The notes beneath the pieces are model-generated. The model ran no database searches, was not told the DNA's origin, and saw only the letters and a program-made list of their open reading frames with translations. DNA of 64,000 bases from Gammaproteobacteria bacterium (GTDB lineage Bacteria; Pseudomonadota; Gammaproteobacteria; Berkiellales; Berkiellaceae): NCBI GenBank assembly GCA_016191245.1, contig JACPOY010000009.1, forward strand, positions 62,001 through 126,000, written 5' to 3'. Within the stretch, counting starts at the first letter, position 1, and the number at the start of each line of letters is the position of its first letter. The translations under genes and the position numbers were made by a program. Shown piece after piece: positions 20,206 to 29,227 of the stretch.

Positions 20206-22131
20206 TTATAACCTCGTTTGATTCTTTCTAAAAGCGTCAATAGAGGCAAAAAATGCCCCTATTGCAACCAACAAGCCACCTAACCAAATCCATCTTACAA
20301 AGGGTTTGATATAAATACGGACACTCCAATTTCCGTTTTCAGATCTCTCGCCTAATGCAATATAAAAATCTCGTAGTAACCCCGGACTAATCGCAGTTTC
20401 TGTCATCGGTAAATTTCTAGGAATAAAATATCTCTTTTCTGGAAATAATGTTGCAACAATTTGACTATTTTTGCGCACAATAAATTCTGCCTGCAAACCT
20501 TCATAGTTTGATCCTTGAACACCCTTTTCATTTTTAAAAGTAAATTGATAACCTTGAATTTCAACTGTTTCAGAAGGCATCATATTGATTTCTTTTTCTG
20601 TTTCTAATGACGTGGTCAAGGCGATACCTAAAACTGACACCCCAAGACCAACGTGAGCAATTATCATGCTCCATCGGGATAAAGGGAAACGAAACATATT
20701 CTGATCTTTTGCCATTTTCATTAACTTATACAATGTGCCAATAATGACTCCACTTCCAAGCAGGATGCCAATGGTCGACAGCAAGGTGAAAGACTGCGGC
20801 AAAAAGAAAATAGCGATAAGTAACATCAAAAGTATCAAGCATAATTTTTTAATATGAGGCCACAACAATGACAATTGATTACCTTGCCATTGTAGATGCG
20901 GAGCAAAGATCATTAAAACAAGAATAGGTAGCATTAATGGTATAAATACCATATTAAAATAGGGGGCACCCACGGATATTCTTTCCTGTTGAATCACTTC
21001 AAGAAAAATGGGATATATTGTTCCAAGAAGAACAGTGAGCGTTGAGACAAATAAAACAATATTGCCTAGCAGCATCATTGATTCTCTGGAAAGCAGTGAG
21101 GATTGTGGCTTCGCTTTGACATTCAACCCACGTCCCAGATAGAGGCTGCATGAACCCATTATCACAATGGCTAAAAAGCATAAGATAAAAGATCCTCTAG
21201 CAGGATCGCTTGCAAATGCATGAACCGATGAAATAACGCCCGAGCGAACTAAAAAAGTTCCAATTAAGCTTAAGATAAAAGCTGATAATGCTAATAACAC
21301 ACTCCAAGGGATAAAGGATTGATTGCGGTTTGAAACTAAAAGAGCATGACAAAGTGCCGCACCAATTAACCAGGGCATAAATGAGGCATTTTCAACCGGA
21401 TCCCAAAACCACCAGCCGCCCCAACCTAGTTCATAATAGGCCCACCAGCTACCCAACGTGATGCCGATAGTGAGAAATCCCCAAGCAAGCAAAGCCCAAG
21501 GCCTTGCCCATTTTACCCACTCGGTTGAGTATTTTTTAAATACCATGGCACAAATAGCAAAAGCAAATGGCACTGCAAATCCTACATATCCCATATAAAG
21601 GCATGGGGGATGAATAACAAAACCGGGATCTTGAAGTAATGGATTTAAATCAGCGCCATCGGTTGGAGAAAAAGGCAATAAGCGTAAAAAAGGATTTGAG
21701 GTTTGTAATAATAACAAAAAGAAACCGATGCTAATGGCACCTAATATTGATAAAACGACAATACTCGCCTCTTTTGGTAATTTTTTACTATATACAGCAA
21801 CGGCTAATGACCAGAAGGCTAAAATCATTGACCATAATAATAATGAACCTTCATGAGCGCCCCATGTTGCACAAAATTTATAAATCAGTGGCAATTGTGT
21901 GTTTGAATTATGAGCAATATACGCAACACTAAAATCATCCTGTACGAAACTACTTACTAAAGTTACAAAACTCATCAATACAAAAAAGCATTGTGCAAAA
22001 ACAGCAGGCCTTGAAAGTGATTGTAAAAATGTAAATCTTGTAAAAGCAAGACCTATAGGGGGTAAAATGGTTTGAACCAACGCCATCATGAAAGCTAAGA
22101 TTAAACAAAATAAACCTATCTCTGGGCACAT
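20206..22131 (-). CDS. ccmF: Heme lyase CcmF
   Basis: WGAHEGSLLLWSMILAFWS; ELGWGGWWFWDPVENASFMPWL WWD motif. Confidence 0.95.
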   Translation of the reverse strand: MCPEIGLFCLILAFMMALVQTILPPIGLAFTRFTFLQSLSRPAVFAQCFFVLMSFVTLVSSFVQDDFSVAYIAHNSNTQLPLIYKFCATWGAHEGSLLLWSMILAFWSLAVAVYSKKLPKEASIVVLSILGAISIGFFLLLLQTSNPFLRLLPFSPTDGADLNPLLQDPGFVIHPPCLYMGYVGFAVPFAFAICAMVFKKYSTEWVKWARPWALLAWGFLTIGITLGSWWAYYELGWGGWWFWDPVENASFMPWLIGAALCHALLVSNRNQSFIPWSVLLALSAFILSLIGTFLVRSGVISSVHAFASDPARGSFILCFLAIVIMGSCSLYLGRGLNVKAKPQSSLLSRESMMLLGNIVLFVSTLTVLLGTIYPIFLEVIQQERISVGAPYFNMVFIPLMLPILVLMIFAPHLQWQGNQLSLLWPHIKKLCLILLMLLIAIFFLPQSFTLLSTIGILLGSGVIIGTLYKLMKMAKDQNMFRFPLSRWSMIIAHVGLGVSVLGIALTTSLETEKEINMMPSETVEIQGYQFTFKNEKGVQGSNYEGLQAEFIVRKNSQIVATLFPEKRYFIPRNLPMTETAISPGLLRDFYIALGERSENGNWSVRIYIKPFVRWIWLGGLLVAIGAFFASIDAFRKNQTRL

Positions 22132-22132
22132 A

Positions 22133-22555
22133 TTATTTCGCTTTTACTAAGGTAGCTGCCACTTCAGGTGGCATATAGTTTTCATCATGCTTGGCTAATA
22201 TTTGAGAGGCGTTGAATTCACCATTCTTACCAAGCTTACCTTGTGCAACAACTCCTTGGCCCTCTTTAAATAAATCTGGCAGGATCCCTTTGTAATGAAT
22301 CTTCACCTCGGAATGAAAATCAGTAATCACAAATTCCACTTTCATATCGTTTTGACGGACAACACTATTCTTAACCACCATGCCACCAATGCGAATATTT
22401 TTTTGATCTGAGATGTTTTCAATCGCCAATTGCGAAGGAGAGTAAAAAAGATTGATATTTTGTTTTAAGGCATACAAAACCAAGCCTGAGGCCAAACTTA
22501 TTCCTGCAATAAGACTAATAACGACAATCATTCGTTTCTTGTGAATAAAAGACAT
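22133..22555 (-). CDS. ccmE: Heme chaperone CcmE
   Basis: IRIGGMVVKNSV; VQGKLGKNGEFNASQILAKHDENYMPPEV. Confidence 0.95.
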   Translation of the reverse strand: MSFIHKKRMIVVISLIAGISLASGLVLYALKQNINLFYSPSQLAIENISDQKNIRIGGMVVKNSVVRQNDMKVEFVITDFHSEVKIHYKGILPDLFKEGQGVVAQGKLGKNGEFNASQILAKHDENYMPPEVAATLVKAK

Positions 22556-22561
22556 ATAAAC

Positions 22562-22687
22562 CTACTTAGATTGACGTTTACTATTTTTTTCTGCTTTGTA
22601 ACTTACAAAGAAAAGTCCTGCCAGCACGATAAATACCAAAGCATATGAAGGCCAAACATAAATCCCATAACCACCCATTTCCCACAT
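22562..22687 (-). CDS. ccmD: Heme exporter protein CcmD, not in the ORF track
   Basis: Reverse complement: MWEMGGYGIYVWPSYALVFIVLAGLFFVSYKAEKNSKRQSK*; canonical GGYGxYVWPSY start; between ccmC and ccmE. Confidence 0.92.
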   Translation of the reverse strand: MWEMGGYGIYVWPSYALVFIVLAGLFFVSYKAEKNSKRQSK

Positions 22688-22688
22688 C

Positions 22689-23441
22689 TTAAGTTCCTTT
22701 GCATTTTTTATTGATTAATGAAACAACCCATTGGTTATTACTTTCACGACTCAAAATTTCTGTTCTCACTTTCAGACAAATAATCCCAAGAACATATAAA
22801 CTAAAGCCAAGCACCATACTTAGCAAAGGCATTAACATCGAACTATCGATAGAAGGTGCGCTTAATTTGGAAATGGTCGCCCCTTGGTGCAAGGTGTTCC
22901 ACCAATATACTGAGTAATGAATGATGGGGATATCAATCACGCCGACTAAAGATAAAATTGCACAAGCTTTTGCTGCCGATTTTTTTTGAGGAATAGCAGC
23001 ATATAATCCGATATAGCCCAAGTATAAAAATAACAAAATTAACTCTGATGTTAATCTTGCATCCCAAATCCACCAAGTCCCCCACATGGGTTTTCCCCAA
23101 ATAGCGCCAGTTACTAAAGCACAGAAAGTAAATAGTGCACCAATGGGTGCCAAACTATAAGCCATGATATCAGCAATTTTGACTCGCCAGATAAGATAGA
23201 TAGCTGAAAAAACCGACATCCCAATATAAATAAATAACGACAGCATGGCACAAGGAACATGAACATAAATAATACGAAAACCATCACCTTGCAGATAATC
23301 GGCGGGCACAATAAATAAACCCGCATAAGTACCATAGGCAATAGTAAGTAAAGATAACAACCAACACCAAGGCTGTAGCGTTCCTAAAAAATAATAAAAA
23401 CGTCGTGGCGAGCCTAAACCGATTATTTTATTCATTATCAT
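22689..23441 (-). CDS. ccmC: Heme exporter protein CcmC
   Basis: FRIIYVHVPCAMLSLFIY; GKPMWGTWWIWDARLTSELIL. Confidence 0.95.
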   Translation of the reverse strand: MIMNKIIGLGSPRRFYYFLGTLQPWCWLLSLLTIAYGTYAGLFIVPADYLQGDGFRIIYVHVPCAMLSLFIYIGMSVFSAIYLIWRVKIADIMAYSLAPIGALFTFCALVTGAIWGKPMWGTWWIWDARLTSELILLFLYLGYIGLYAAIPQKKSAAKACAILSLVGVIDIPIIHYSVYWWNTLHQGATISKLSAPSIDSSMLMPLLSMVLGFSLYVLGIICLKVRTEILSRESNNQWVVSLINKKCKGT

Positions 23442-23444
23442 TTT

Positions 23445-24116
23445 TTAATCCACCGCAACTTTTAATGCAGCCGCAACAGCATGCGGCGCAATGGTAACAG
23501 TTAATATAGAAAGCGCGCCCAGTAGCGCCAATTGGAATGCTGGCCACGTTGAAGAGAGTAATAATGAAACAGCACTCTCTCCTAATATCAAAATAGGGAT
23601 ATAAAGTGGTAGCAGCAATAAACCTAAAAACATACCAGATCGTGGCATGCTAATCGTGAGAGCAGCACCTATCATGCCAACCATTGTAATCGCAGGGCTG
23701 CCAATCAATAAACCTAATACGAGCACACTATTTTCAAATAAGGATAATTGCATCAACATGCCCAATAGAGGAATAAAAAGAATTAATGGCAAACAAGATA
23801 CCAACCATATCGCTACAAATTTAGCTAGAATAAGCCACCATAAGGGATAAGGGCTTAACAACAGTTGTTCAACGCCCCCCTCTTCCATCTCATTGCGAAA
23901 TAATGTTTCAATGGTAAACAAGGAAGTGAGCAAAAAAGCTATCCATATTATCGCTGGTGACATTTTCATTAAGATCTCAGAATCAAATCCAAGACCAATA
24001 CCGAATAATGAAATAAATATAATAAAAAATAGAATTGGATTAGACCATTCTTTAGGTGAACGAATCATGACTTGTAAATCATTTCTCATACAAGCACAAA
24101 AAACTGACATCATCAT
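23445..24116 (-). CDS. ccmB: Heme exporter protein CcmB
   Basis: NPILFFIIFISLFGIGLG; EEGGVEQLLLSPYPLWWLILAKF; position between ccmA and ccmC. Confidence 0.93.
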   Translation of the reverse strand: MMMSVFCACMRNDLQVMIRSPKEWSNPILFFIIFISLFGIGLGFDSEILMKMSPAIIWIAFLLTSLFTIETLFRNEMEEGGVEQLLLSPYPLWWLILAKFVAIWLVSCLPLILFIPLLGMLMQLSLFENSVLVLGLLIGSPAITMVGMIGAALTISMPRSGMFLGLLLLPLYIPILILGESAVSLLLSSTWPAFQLALLGALSILTVTIAPHAVAAALKVAVD

Positions 24117-24811
24117 TAATGAACCTCATTCACTGATAAGTCGATAACTTTACGTGCGTCATACGACATAGGAATGTGGCTCACCATAATCACCATTCCA
24201 TTATTTGTTAAATGCTGGGTTAACATTTCATAAAATATATCTATGCTTTTATTATCTAATGAAGTAAAAGGTTCATCTAATATCCATAATGGTTTGCCTT
24301 TGAGAACAATCGCACCCAGTGCCACTTTTCGCTTCAGTCCCGCCGATAATTGATGACAAGGTAATGAAGCATGTTGTAACAATCCAAAACGCTTGCAAAC
24401 TTGCGATATATCTTCAGGCGTTGAATGACTATTTGATAACGCTAATTGAATGTTAATATTTTCTTTGACAGATAACCCCAATTTAAGACCATCTTTATGC
24501 CCTAAATAAGATAAAGAGTCGCGGTAATGCTCAGATTGCGAAATTGCAGTCGATTGCCACGAAACCTCTCCTTTATCGGCGAGCATCAATCCTGCCAAGA
24601 TTTTGAGCAATGTGGTCTTGCCTGAACCATTCAGCCCCCGAATACAAAGGATCTCACCCGCTGACAAGCTTATATTTAGATTTCTAAACAAATACTTATT
24701 AGCACGTGTAAAGGAAAGATTTTTAGCTATTAACGCCATGTCGACAAATTCTTTAGCTTCAAAGATGGAAGCATACTTACACTTTCCTTTAATATAGGCA
24801 ATTGTCTGCAC
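24116..24811 (-). CDS. ccmA: Heme exporter ATPase CcmA (start probably MALIAKNLSF, ~24739)
   Basis: Walker A RGLNGSGKTTLLKILAGL; LSAGLKRKVALG; WILDEPFTSLD. Confidence 0.95.
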   Translation of the reverse strand: MQTIAYIKGKCKYASIFEAKEFVDMALIAKNLSFTRANKYLFRNLNISLSAGEILCIRGLNGSGKTTLLKILAGLMLADKGEVSWQSTAISQSEHYRDSLSYLGHKDGLKLGLSVKENINIQLALSNSHSTPEDISQVCKRFGLLQHASLPCHQLSAGLKRKVALGAIVLKGKPLWILDEPFTSLDNKSIDIFYEMLTQHLTNNGMVIMVSHIPMSYDARKVIDLSVNEVH

Positions 24812-24857
24812 AAAATGATTGCTATTTTACTAGCCTAAAATTATAAGGTGAAGGTCC

Positions 24858-25904
24858 ATGATGGAATTTTTGTCTCAATATGGTCTATTTTTAGCCAAAA
24901 CACTGACTTTGGTGATTGGGATATTAGTCACCTTCGGCGTTTTGATGGCACTTGCGATGAAAGCAAAATCGAAAGCTCAAGAAGGGACATTGGTCATTGC
25001 GAGTGTTAACGAAAAGCTGGACGAGATCCGCAGTTATTTACAAAGTGAAACACTACCCAAGCCCGCGCTCAAGAAATGGTTAAAAGAGCAAAAAGAGCAA
25101 GAGAAGAAAGAGAAGAAAAGCCTCAAAGCAAAAAACATCGAGCCAACCAAAGGTCGTTTATTTGTCGTTCGATTTGATGGCGATGTTCGTGCAAGTGAAG
25201 TGGTCAGCTTGCGTGAAGTTATCTCAGCTATTCTTGAAATTGCGATAGATACAGATGAAGTTTTGATTGTTTTAGAAAGTGCAGGTGGTTTTGTTCATAG
25301 CTATGGGCTTGCGGCATCACAGATCCAACGACTTCGTCAACGTAAACTCATCGTTACTGTTGCCATTGATAAAGTTGCTGCCAGTGGTGGTTACCTCATG
25401 GCTTGTGTTGCCAATCATATTATAGCCGCTCCTTTTGCTATCGTGGGATCAATTGGTGTTGTAGCGCAATTACCAAATTTTCATCGCTTTTTAGATAAGC
25501 ACAATATTGATTTTGAACTCCATACCGCCGGTGAATACAAGCGCACATTGACTTTATTTGGTGAAAACACAGACAAAGCTAGACAAAAATTCCAAGAAGA
25601 AATTGACGAAACACATCATTTATTCAAAGATTTTATTAATATCAATCGACCTATTGTGAATGTTGACGAAGTAGCCACTGGTGAGCATTGGCATGCTGTG
25701 CAAGCAATTAAGTTGAATTTGGTAGATGAAGTACTAACGAGTGATGATTTTATTTTAATGAAAGCAAAACAATCAAATGTCTATGAAATCAGTTATGAAA
25801 TAAAGCAAAAACTCAGTGAAAGAATTAGCGGAGGTATTTTTCAGTCCTTAGAAAAATACCTCGCCAAATGGATTGCTAAAAGTCAACCAGCATTACTTAG
25901 ATGA
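24858..25904 (+). CDS. sohB: Inner-membrane peptidase SohB
   Basis: KVAASGGYLMACVANHIIAAPFAIVGSIGVVAQLPNFHRFLDKHNIDFE. Confidence 0.93.
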   Translation: MMEFLSQYGLFLAKTLTLVIGILVTFGVLMALAMKAKSKAQEGTLVIASVNEKLDEIRSYLQSETLPKPALKKWLKEQKEQEKKEKKSLKAKNIEPTKGRLFVVRFDGDVRASEVVSLREVISAILEIAIDTDEVLIVLESAGGFVHSYGLAASQIQRLRQRKLIVTVAIDKVAASGGYLMACVANHIIAAPFAIVGSIGVVAQLPNFHRFLDKHNIDFELHTAGEYKRTLTLFGENTDKARQKFQEEIDETHHLFKDFININRPIVNVDEVATGEHWHAVQAIKLNLVDEVLTSDDFILMKAKQSNVYEISYEIKQKLSERISGGIFQSLEKYLAKWIAKSQPALLR

Positions 25905-27074
25905 TCGGCGAGGTTTTGTTTTAGCGGCAGCTTTTACTCGCTCTGCTTGTGCCTGTTTTGTCGCTTTTGCAGCTTTTGGCTGTGTTTGACGCTTTTTAGC
26001 ATCTTTTTCTTTATGCTTTTCAAAGCTTGGCGCAATTACTTTCGCAGTTGGTTTTGCGACATCTTGAGCTTTCTCATGGGTAAGCGCTTTGGCCTTTCGA
26101 GTTGCAGGACTTGCAACTTGAAGAGGTTGTTCTAACACAGGTTCATTATTGCCTGTTAATTGATCGAAAACATATTTGCCGCCGAATCCAACAGCGAAAA
26201 GGCCACCGACACTTACCATTAAAGATGAGGCGATTAAGGCTGTTGCACCTAGCATGTTACCGCCAGCTAAAGCAATTATCTCAGCGCCGCCCTGGGATGC
26301 GAGTAAAAGTGGTGTAGCGCTAGCGACAATACCTACATACCATTTTGAGGCTTGTCCTAATAAATCGGTGGGTTCATTATTGCTAATTGTTGCGATTGCA
26401 GGCGCATTATTTGTAAGTTGTTCAGCATTGTTTTCTGCAGGAGTCCATAGGTTTGATAAACCATCTACACAATATTTAAAGCTATTTTTAATACCATTAC
26501 CGATTTTTTCTAATACATTTTTTGGATTGGCAATAGCGTATTTTATATCTTCATATACAGCACTACATCCTGTGGCAACTGCGGCAAACTGTATAGCTCT
26601 TGTCCCAAGTAATAGCAAAGTTGAGACACCATTTAGCACAATTTCGGCAGCTAATATAACGCCTACTACGCCACCAATAGCTAATCTCAAATTATATGAA
26701 GATTGGCTTTCGGTAGGTTTTTTGGTGAAAAATTCAATCGTAAAGTTAGTCATAGTTTGTTGTACTGTTTGAAAGAATTGGCTAGCTTTCACTTTGGTGA
26801 AAAGACCAATTGTGAAGTTGTACATACTCACTAACCATTGCTTAACAGTCGCTAACCATTGCGCATTGGAATAACGATACATTCCATAAATCGCGACTGT
26901 GCTTACAATATTGAAGCCTAAGGATAAAAATAGTGCAACCGCACCTATTCCTTTTACAACGCTTAACGGGTAATTGCTAAGTATTGTTGCCATTTTGGCT
27001 TTCACTGTTTCGCTGAGGGTGGCATGGATTGGCGTATTATTTACGACAACTTTCTTGGTAACTCTTTTTGGCAT
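25893..27074 (-). CDS. Hypothetical multi-TM protein with a highly basic Lys/Ala-rich C-terminal tail
   Basis: Several hydrophobic segments; tail KEKDAKKRQTQPKAAKATKQAQAERVKAAAKTKPRRSSK. Confidence 0.7.
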   Translation of the reverse strand: MPKRVTKKVVVNNTPIHATLSETVKAKMATILSNYPLSVVKGIGAVALFLSLGFNIVSTVAIYGMYRYSNAQWLATVKQWLVSMYNFTIGLFTKVKASQFFQTVQQTMTNFTIEFFTKKPTESQSSYNLRLAIGGVVGVILAAEIVLNGVSTLLLLGTRAIQFAAVATGCSAVYEDIKYAIANPKNVLEKIGNGIKNSFKYCVDGLSNLWTPAENNAEQLTNNAPAIATISNNEPTDLLGQASKWYVGIVASATPLLLASQGGAEIIALAGGNMLGATALIASSLMVSVGGLFAVGFGGKYVFDQLTGNNEPVLEQPLQVASPATRKAKALTHEKAQDVAKPTAKVIAPSFEKHKEKDAKKRQTQPKAAKATKQAQAERVKAAAKTKPRRSSK

Positions 27075-27193
27075 GATTGAAAATCTACTAACTTAAATTA
27101 AGATGGAGGGATCTTAATAGTGACGCCTGGCTAATGTCAATTACCAAGCTAATAATATAGGGAAATAAAGAAGTTAGTTGATATTCTTATTTC

Positions 27194-27592
27194 TTACTTT
27201 CCAGTAGGCGGAAAGCTCTCTTCATCTTGTGCATATTTACCTTGCAGAACTTTAATAAGATGAGATTCTGCTTTGGTTGCTGTCTTTATGTTATCACTGA
27301 ATGTTGTTCTATTGGGTTCTAATAAAGGATCTGACATCTGGTGAAGGTTATTTTGGAAGCTTTCATGTTCGGTTTTATTTGTATTGTATGACAATTGATC
27401 TTCGAAACGTGCCTTCTGGAACTTTTCACTCTCTTCAAATGAGGATAAATCCGTTTTGGAAAGCGCCAATTGATCATAAATTAAAGTGGTTAACTTGGTT
27501 ATTTTTTTAAATCTTTTTAAAATAATAAATGAACAAATCAATGTCACTGCATTGATACTCAGGCAGAGCCACAGCAAAAGATCTAATGCCAT
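27194..27592 (-). CDS. Hypothetical single-TM protein downstream of fliA
   Basis: N-terminal TM LLLWLCLSINAVTLICSFIILKRF; last gene of the flagellar run. Confidence 0.55.
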   Translation of the reverse strand: MALDLLLWLCLSINAVTLICSFIILKRFKKITKLTTLIYDQLALSKTDLSSFEESEKFQKARFEDQLSYNTNKTEHESFQNNLHQMSDPLLEPNRTTFSDNIKTATKAESHLIKVLQGKYAQDEESFPPTGK

Positions 27593-27643
27593 AGGATATC
27601 CCTTCTATTAACATAGGTTCTTTATTCAGTGTAGCAGTAAATT

Positions 27644-28366
27644 TTATTTCCAATTCACCAAACGTGATTTTAATCGCAACATCGCTTGGCTATGGATTTG
27701 GCTGATCCGTGATTCGCTCACCCCTAGAACCTCCCCTACTTCACGCAGGTTTAATTCTTCATCGTAGTAAAGGGCTAACACTAGCTTTTCACGTTCAGGT
27801 AACTTGGCGATTTCAACGCCCAATTTTTGTTTAAAATCATCACGCTGAATGCCTTCTAGCGGGCCAGTGATAGGGTTGGTGGTAGGACAATCTAAAGCTT
27901 CTTCATTTACGCCTAAATCTTCAAAGGCAAAAATCTTGGAGCTATTGGAGTCTTGAAGAATTTGGTGATATTCCTCTAAGCTTACGCCTAGCGTCTTAGC
28001 AACATCGATATCCCGAGCATCTCGACCAGTCGCGTTTTCAACTTCACGCATCGCTGCGGCCACTCGCCTTGAATTTTTATGAACCGAACGAGGCGCCCAG
28101 TCGCCCTTTCTAATTTCATCTAGCATTGAGCCACGGATACGAATACCTGCATAGGTGATAAATGTTGCCCCTTTATTCTCATCAAAATTTCTGGCAGCTT
28201 CAATTAATCCTATCATACCAGCTTGTATCAAATCTTCTGCTTGGATAATGGCGGGAAGTCTTGCTAACAAATGATGAGCAATTCGCTTCACCAAAGGAGC
28301 GTATTCCTTGATAAAACTATCATCAGCGTCTAGCTGAACAGATTTATATAATGCTGCTCCACTCAT
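27644..28366 (-). CDS. fliA: Flagellar sigma-28 factor FliA
   Basis: EYAPLVKRIAHHLLARLPA..DLIQAGMIGLIEAARNF; GVSESRISQIHSQAMLRLKSRL. Confidence 0.95.
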   Translation of the reverse strand: MSGAALYKSVQLDADDSFIKEYAPLVKRIAHHLLARLPAIIQAEDLIQAGMIGLIEAARNFDENKGATFITYAGIRIRGSMLDEIRKGDWAPRSVHKNSRRVAAAMREVENATGRDARDIDVAKTLGVSLEEYHQILQDSNSSKIFAFEDLGVNEEALDCPTTNPITGPLEGIQRDDFKQKLGVEIAKLPEREKLVLALYYDEELNLREVGEVLGVSESRISQIHSQAMLRLKSRLVNWK

Positions 28367-28376
28367 GCATTTACCT

Positions 28377-29204
28377 CTATTGAACTACTATTGGTGAATT
28401 TATCAATTGCTCAATAAAGAATTGCACATGACCGCTACCTGCTTTTGGTGGGGGTAGAGAAACTAACCCTTGTGCCAAATGCCTAAAACACTGCGAAGCC
28501 TTACAACTTGGGTATGCTTCCACGACTGCACGTTGTTGTTTGATAGCTTTGCGTACCAATTCTTCCTCCGGTATCCACCCTAAAAAGTGCAATACCACAT
28601 TCAAAAACTTATCTGTCACATTAGTTAGCTTAGCAAATAATTTTTTTGCTTCATACAAACTACTAGACATATTCACAACAATGCGGAATCGCGAAACACC
28701 ATAACTCTTGTGAAGGAGCTTCATTAATGCATAAGAATCAGCGATGGAAGCTGGTTCATCACAAACAACAATAATTATTTCTTGAGAGGCAAGAGCAAAT
28801 CTCACAACCGAATCAGAGATCCCTGCTGCTGTATCTATAATGAGTGTATCTAATTTTCCCATTAACGAATTAAACGCGTAAATCAGCCCAGCATAGTTTT
28901 GTGGTTGCATTTGCACCAAAGATTGGATCCCTGAGCTACCCGGTACAATATTTAATCCAAAAGGCCCCTTGATGACGATATCTTCAAGCGTACATTCATT
29001 TTCAATCACATTCGCAATAGTAAATTTTGGTTTTAAACCAAGAACAACATCAACATTCGACAAGCCAAAATCAGCATCAAATAAAAATACTTCTTTACCC
29101 ATTTGGGCTAAACTCGCACCCATATTTACAGCCACACTGGTTTTGCCCACTCCCCCTTTGCCACCGCTCACCGCAACAACTTGGATTGGTTTATGATTAA
29201 CCAT
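28377..29204 (-). CDS. flhG: Flagellar number regulator FlhG/FleN (MinD-like ATPase)
   Basis: VVAVSGGKGGVGKTSVAVNMGASLAQMGKEVFLFDADFGLSNVDVVLGL; next to flhF. Confidence 0.93.
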   Translation of the reverse strand: MVNHKPIQVVAVSGGKGGVGKTSVAVNMGASLAQMGKEVFLFDADFGLSNVDVVLGLKPKFTIANVIENECTLEDIVIKGPFGLNIVPGSSGIQSLVQMQPQNYAGLIYAFNSLMGKLDTLIIDTAAGISDSVVRFALASQEIIIVVCDEPASIADSYALMKLLHKSYGVSRFRIVVNMSSSLYEAKKLFAKLTNVTDKFLNVVLHFLGWIPEEELVRKAIKQQRAVVEAYPSCKASQCFRHLAQGLVSLPPPKAGSGHVQFFIEQLINSPIVVQ

Positions 29205-29227
29205 TACAATACCGTCCTTTTATAATT

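Noticed and set aside
26102-26772. + strand ORFs (71 and 198 aa) antisense to the 393-aa membrane protein
   Set aside because: Mirror of a hydrophobic coding region; the minus-strand ORF is complete and more plausible.
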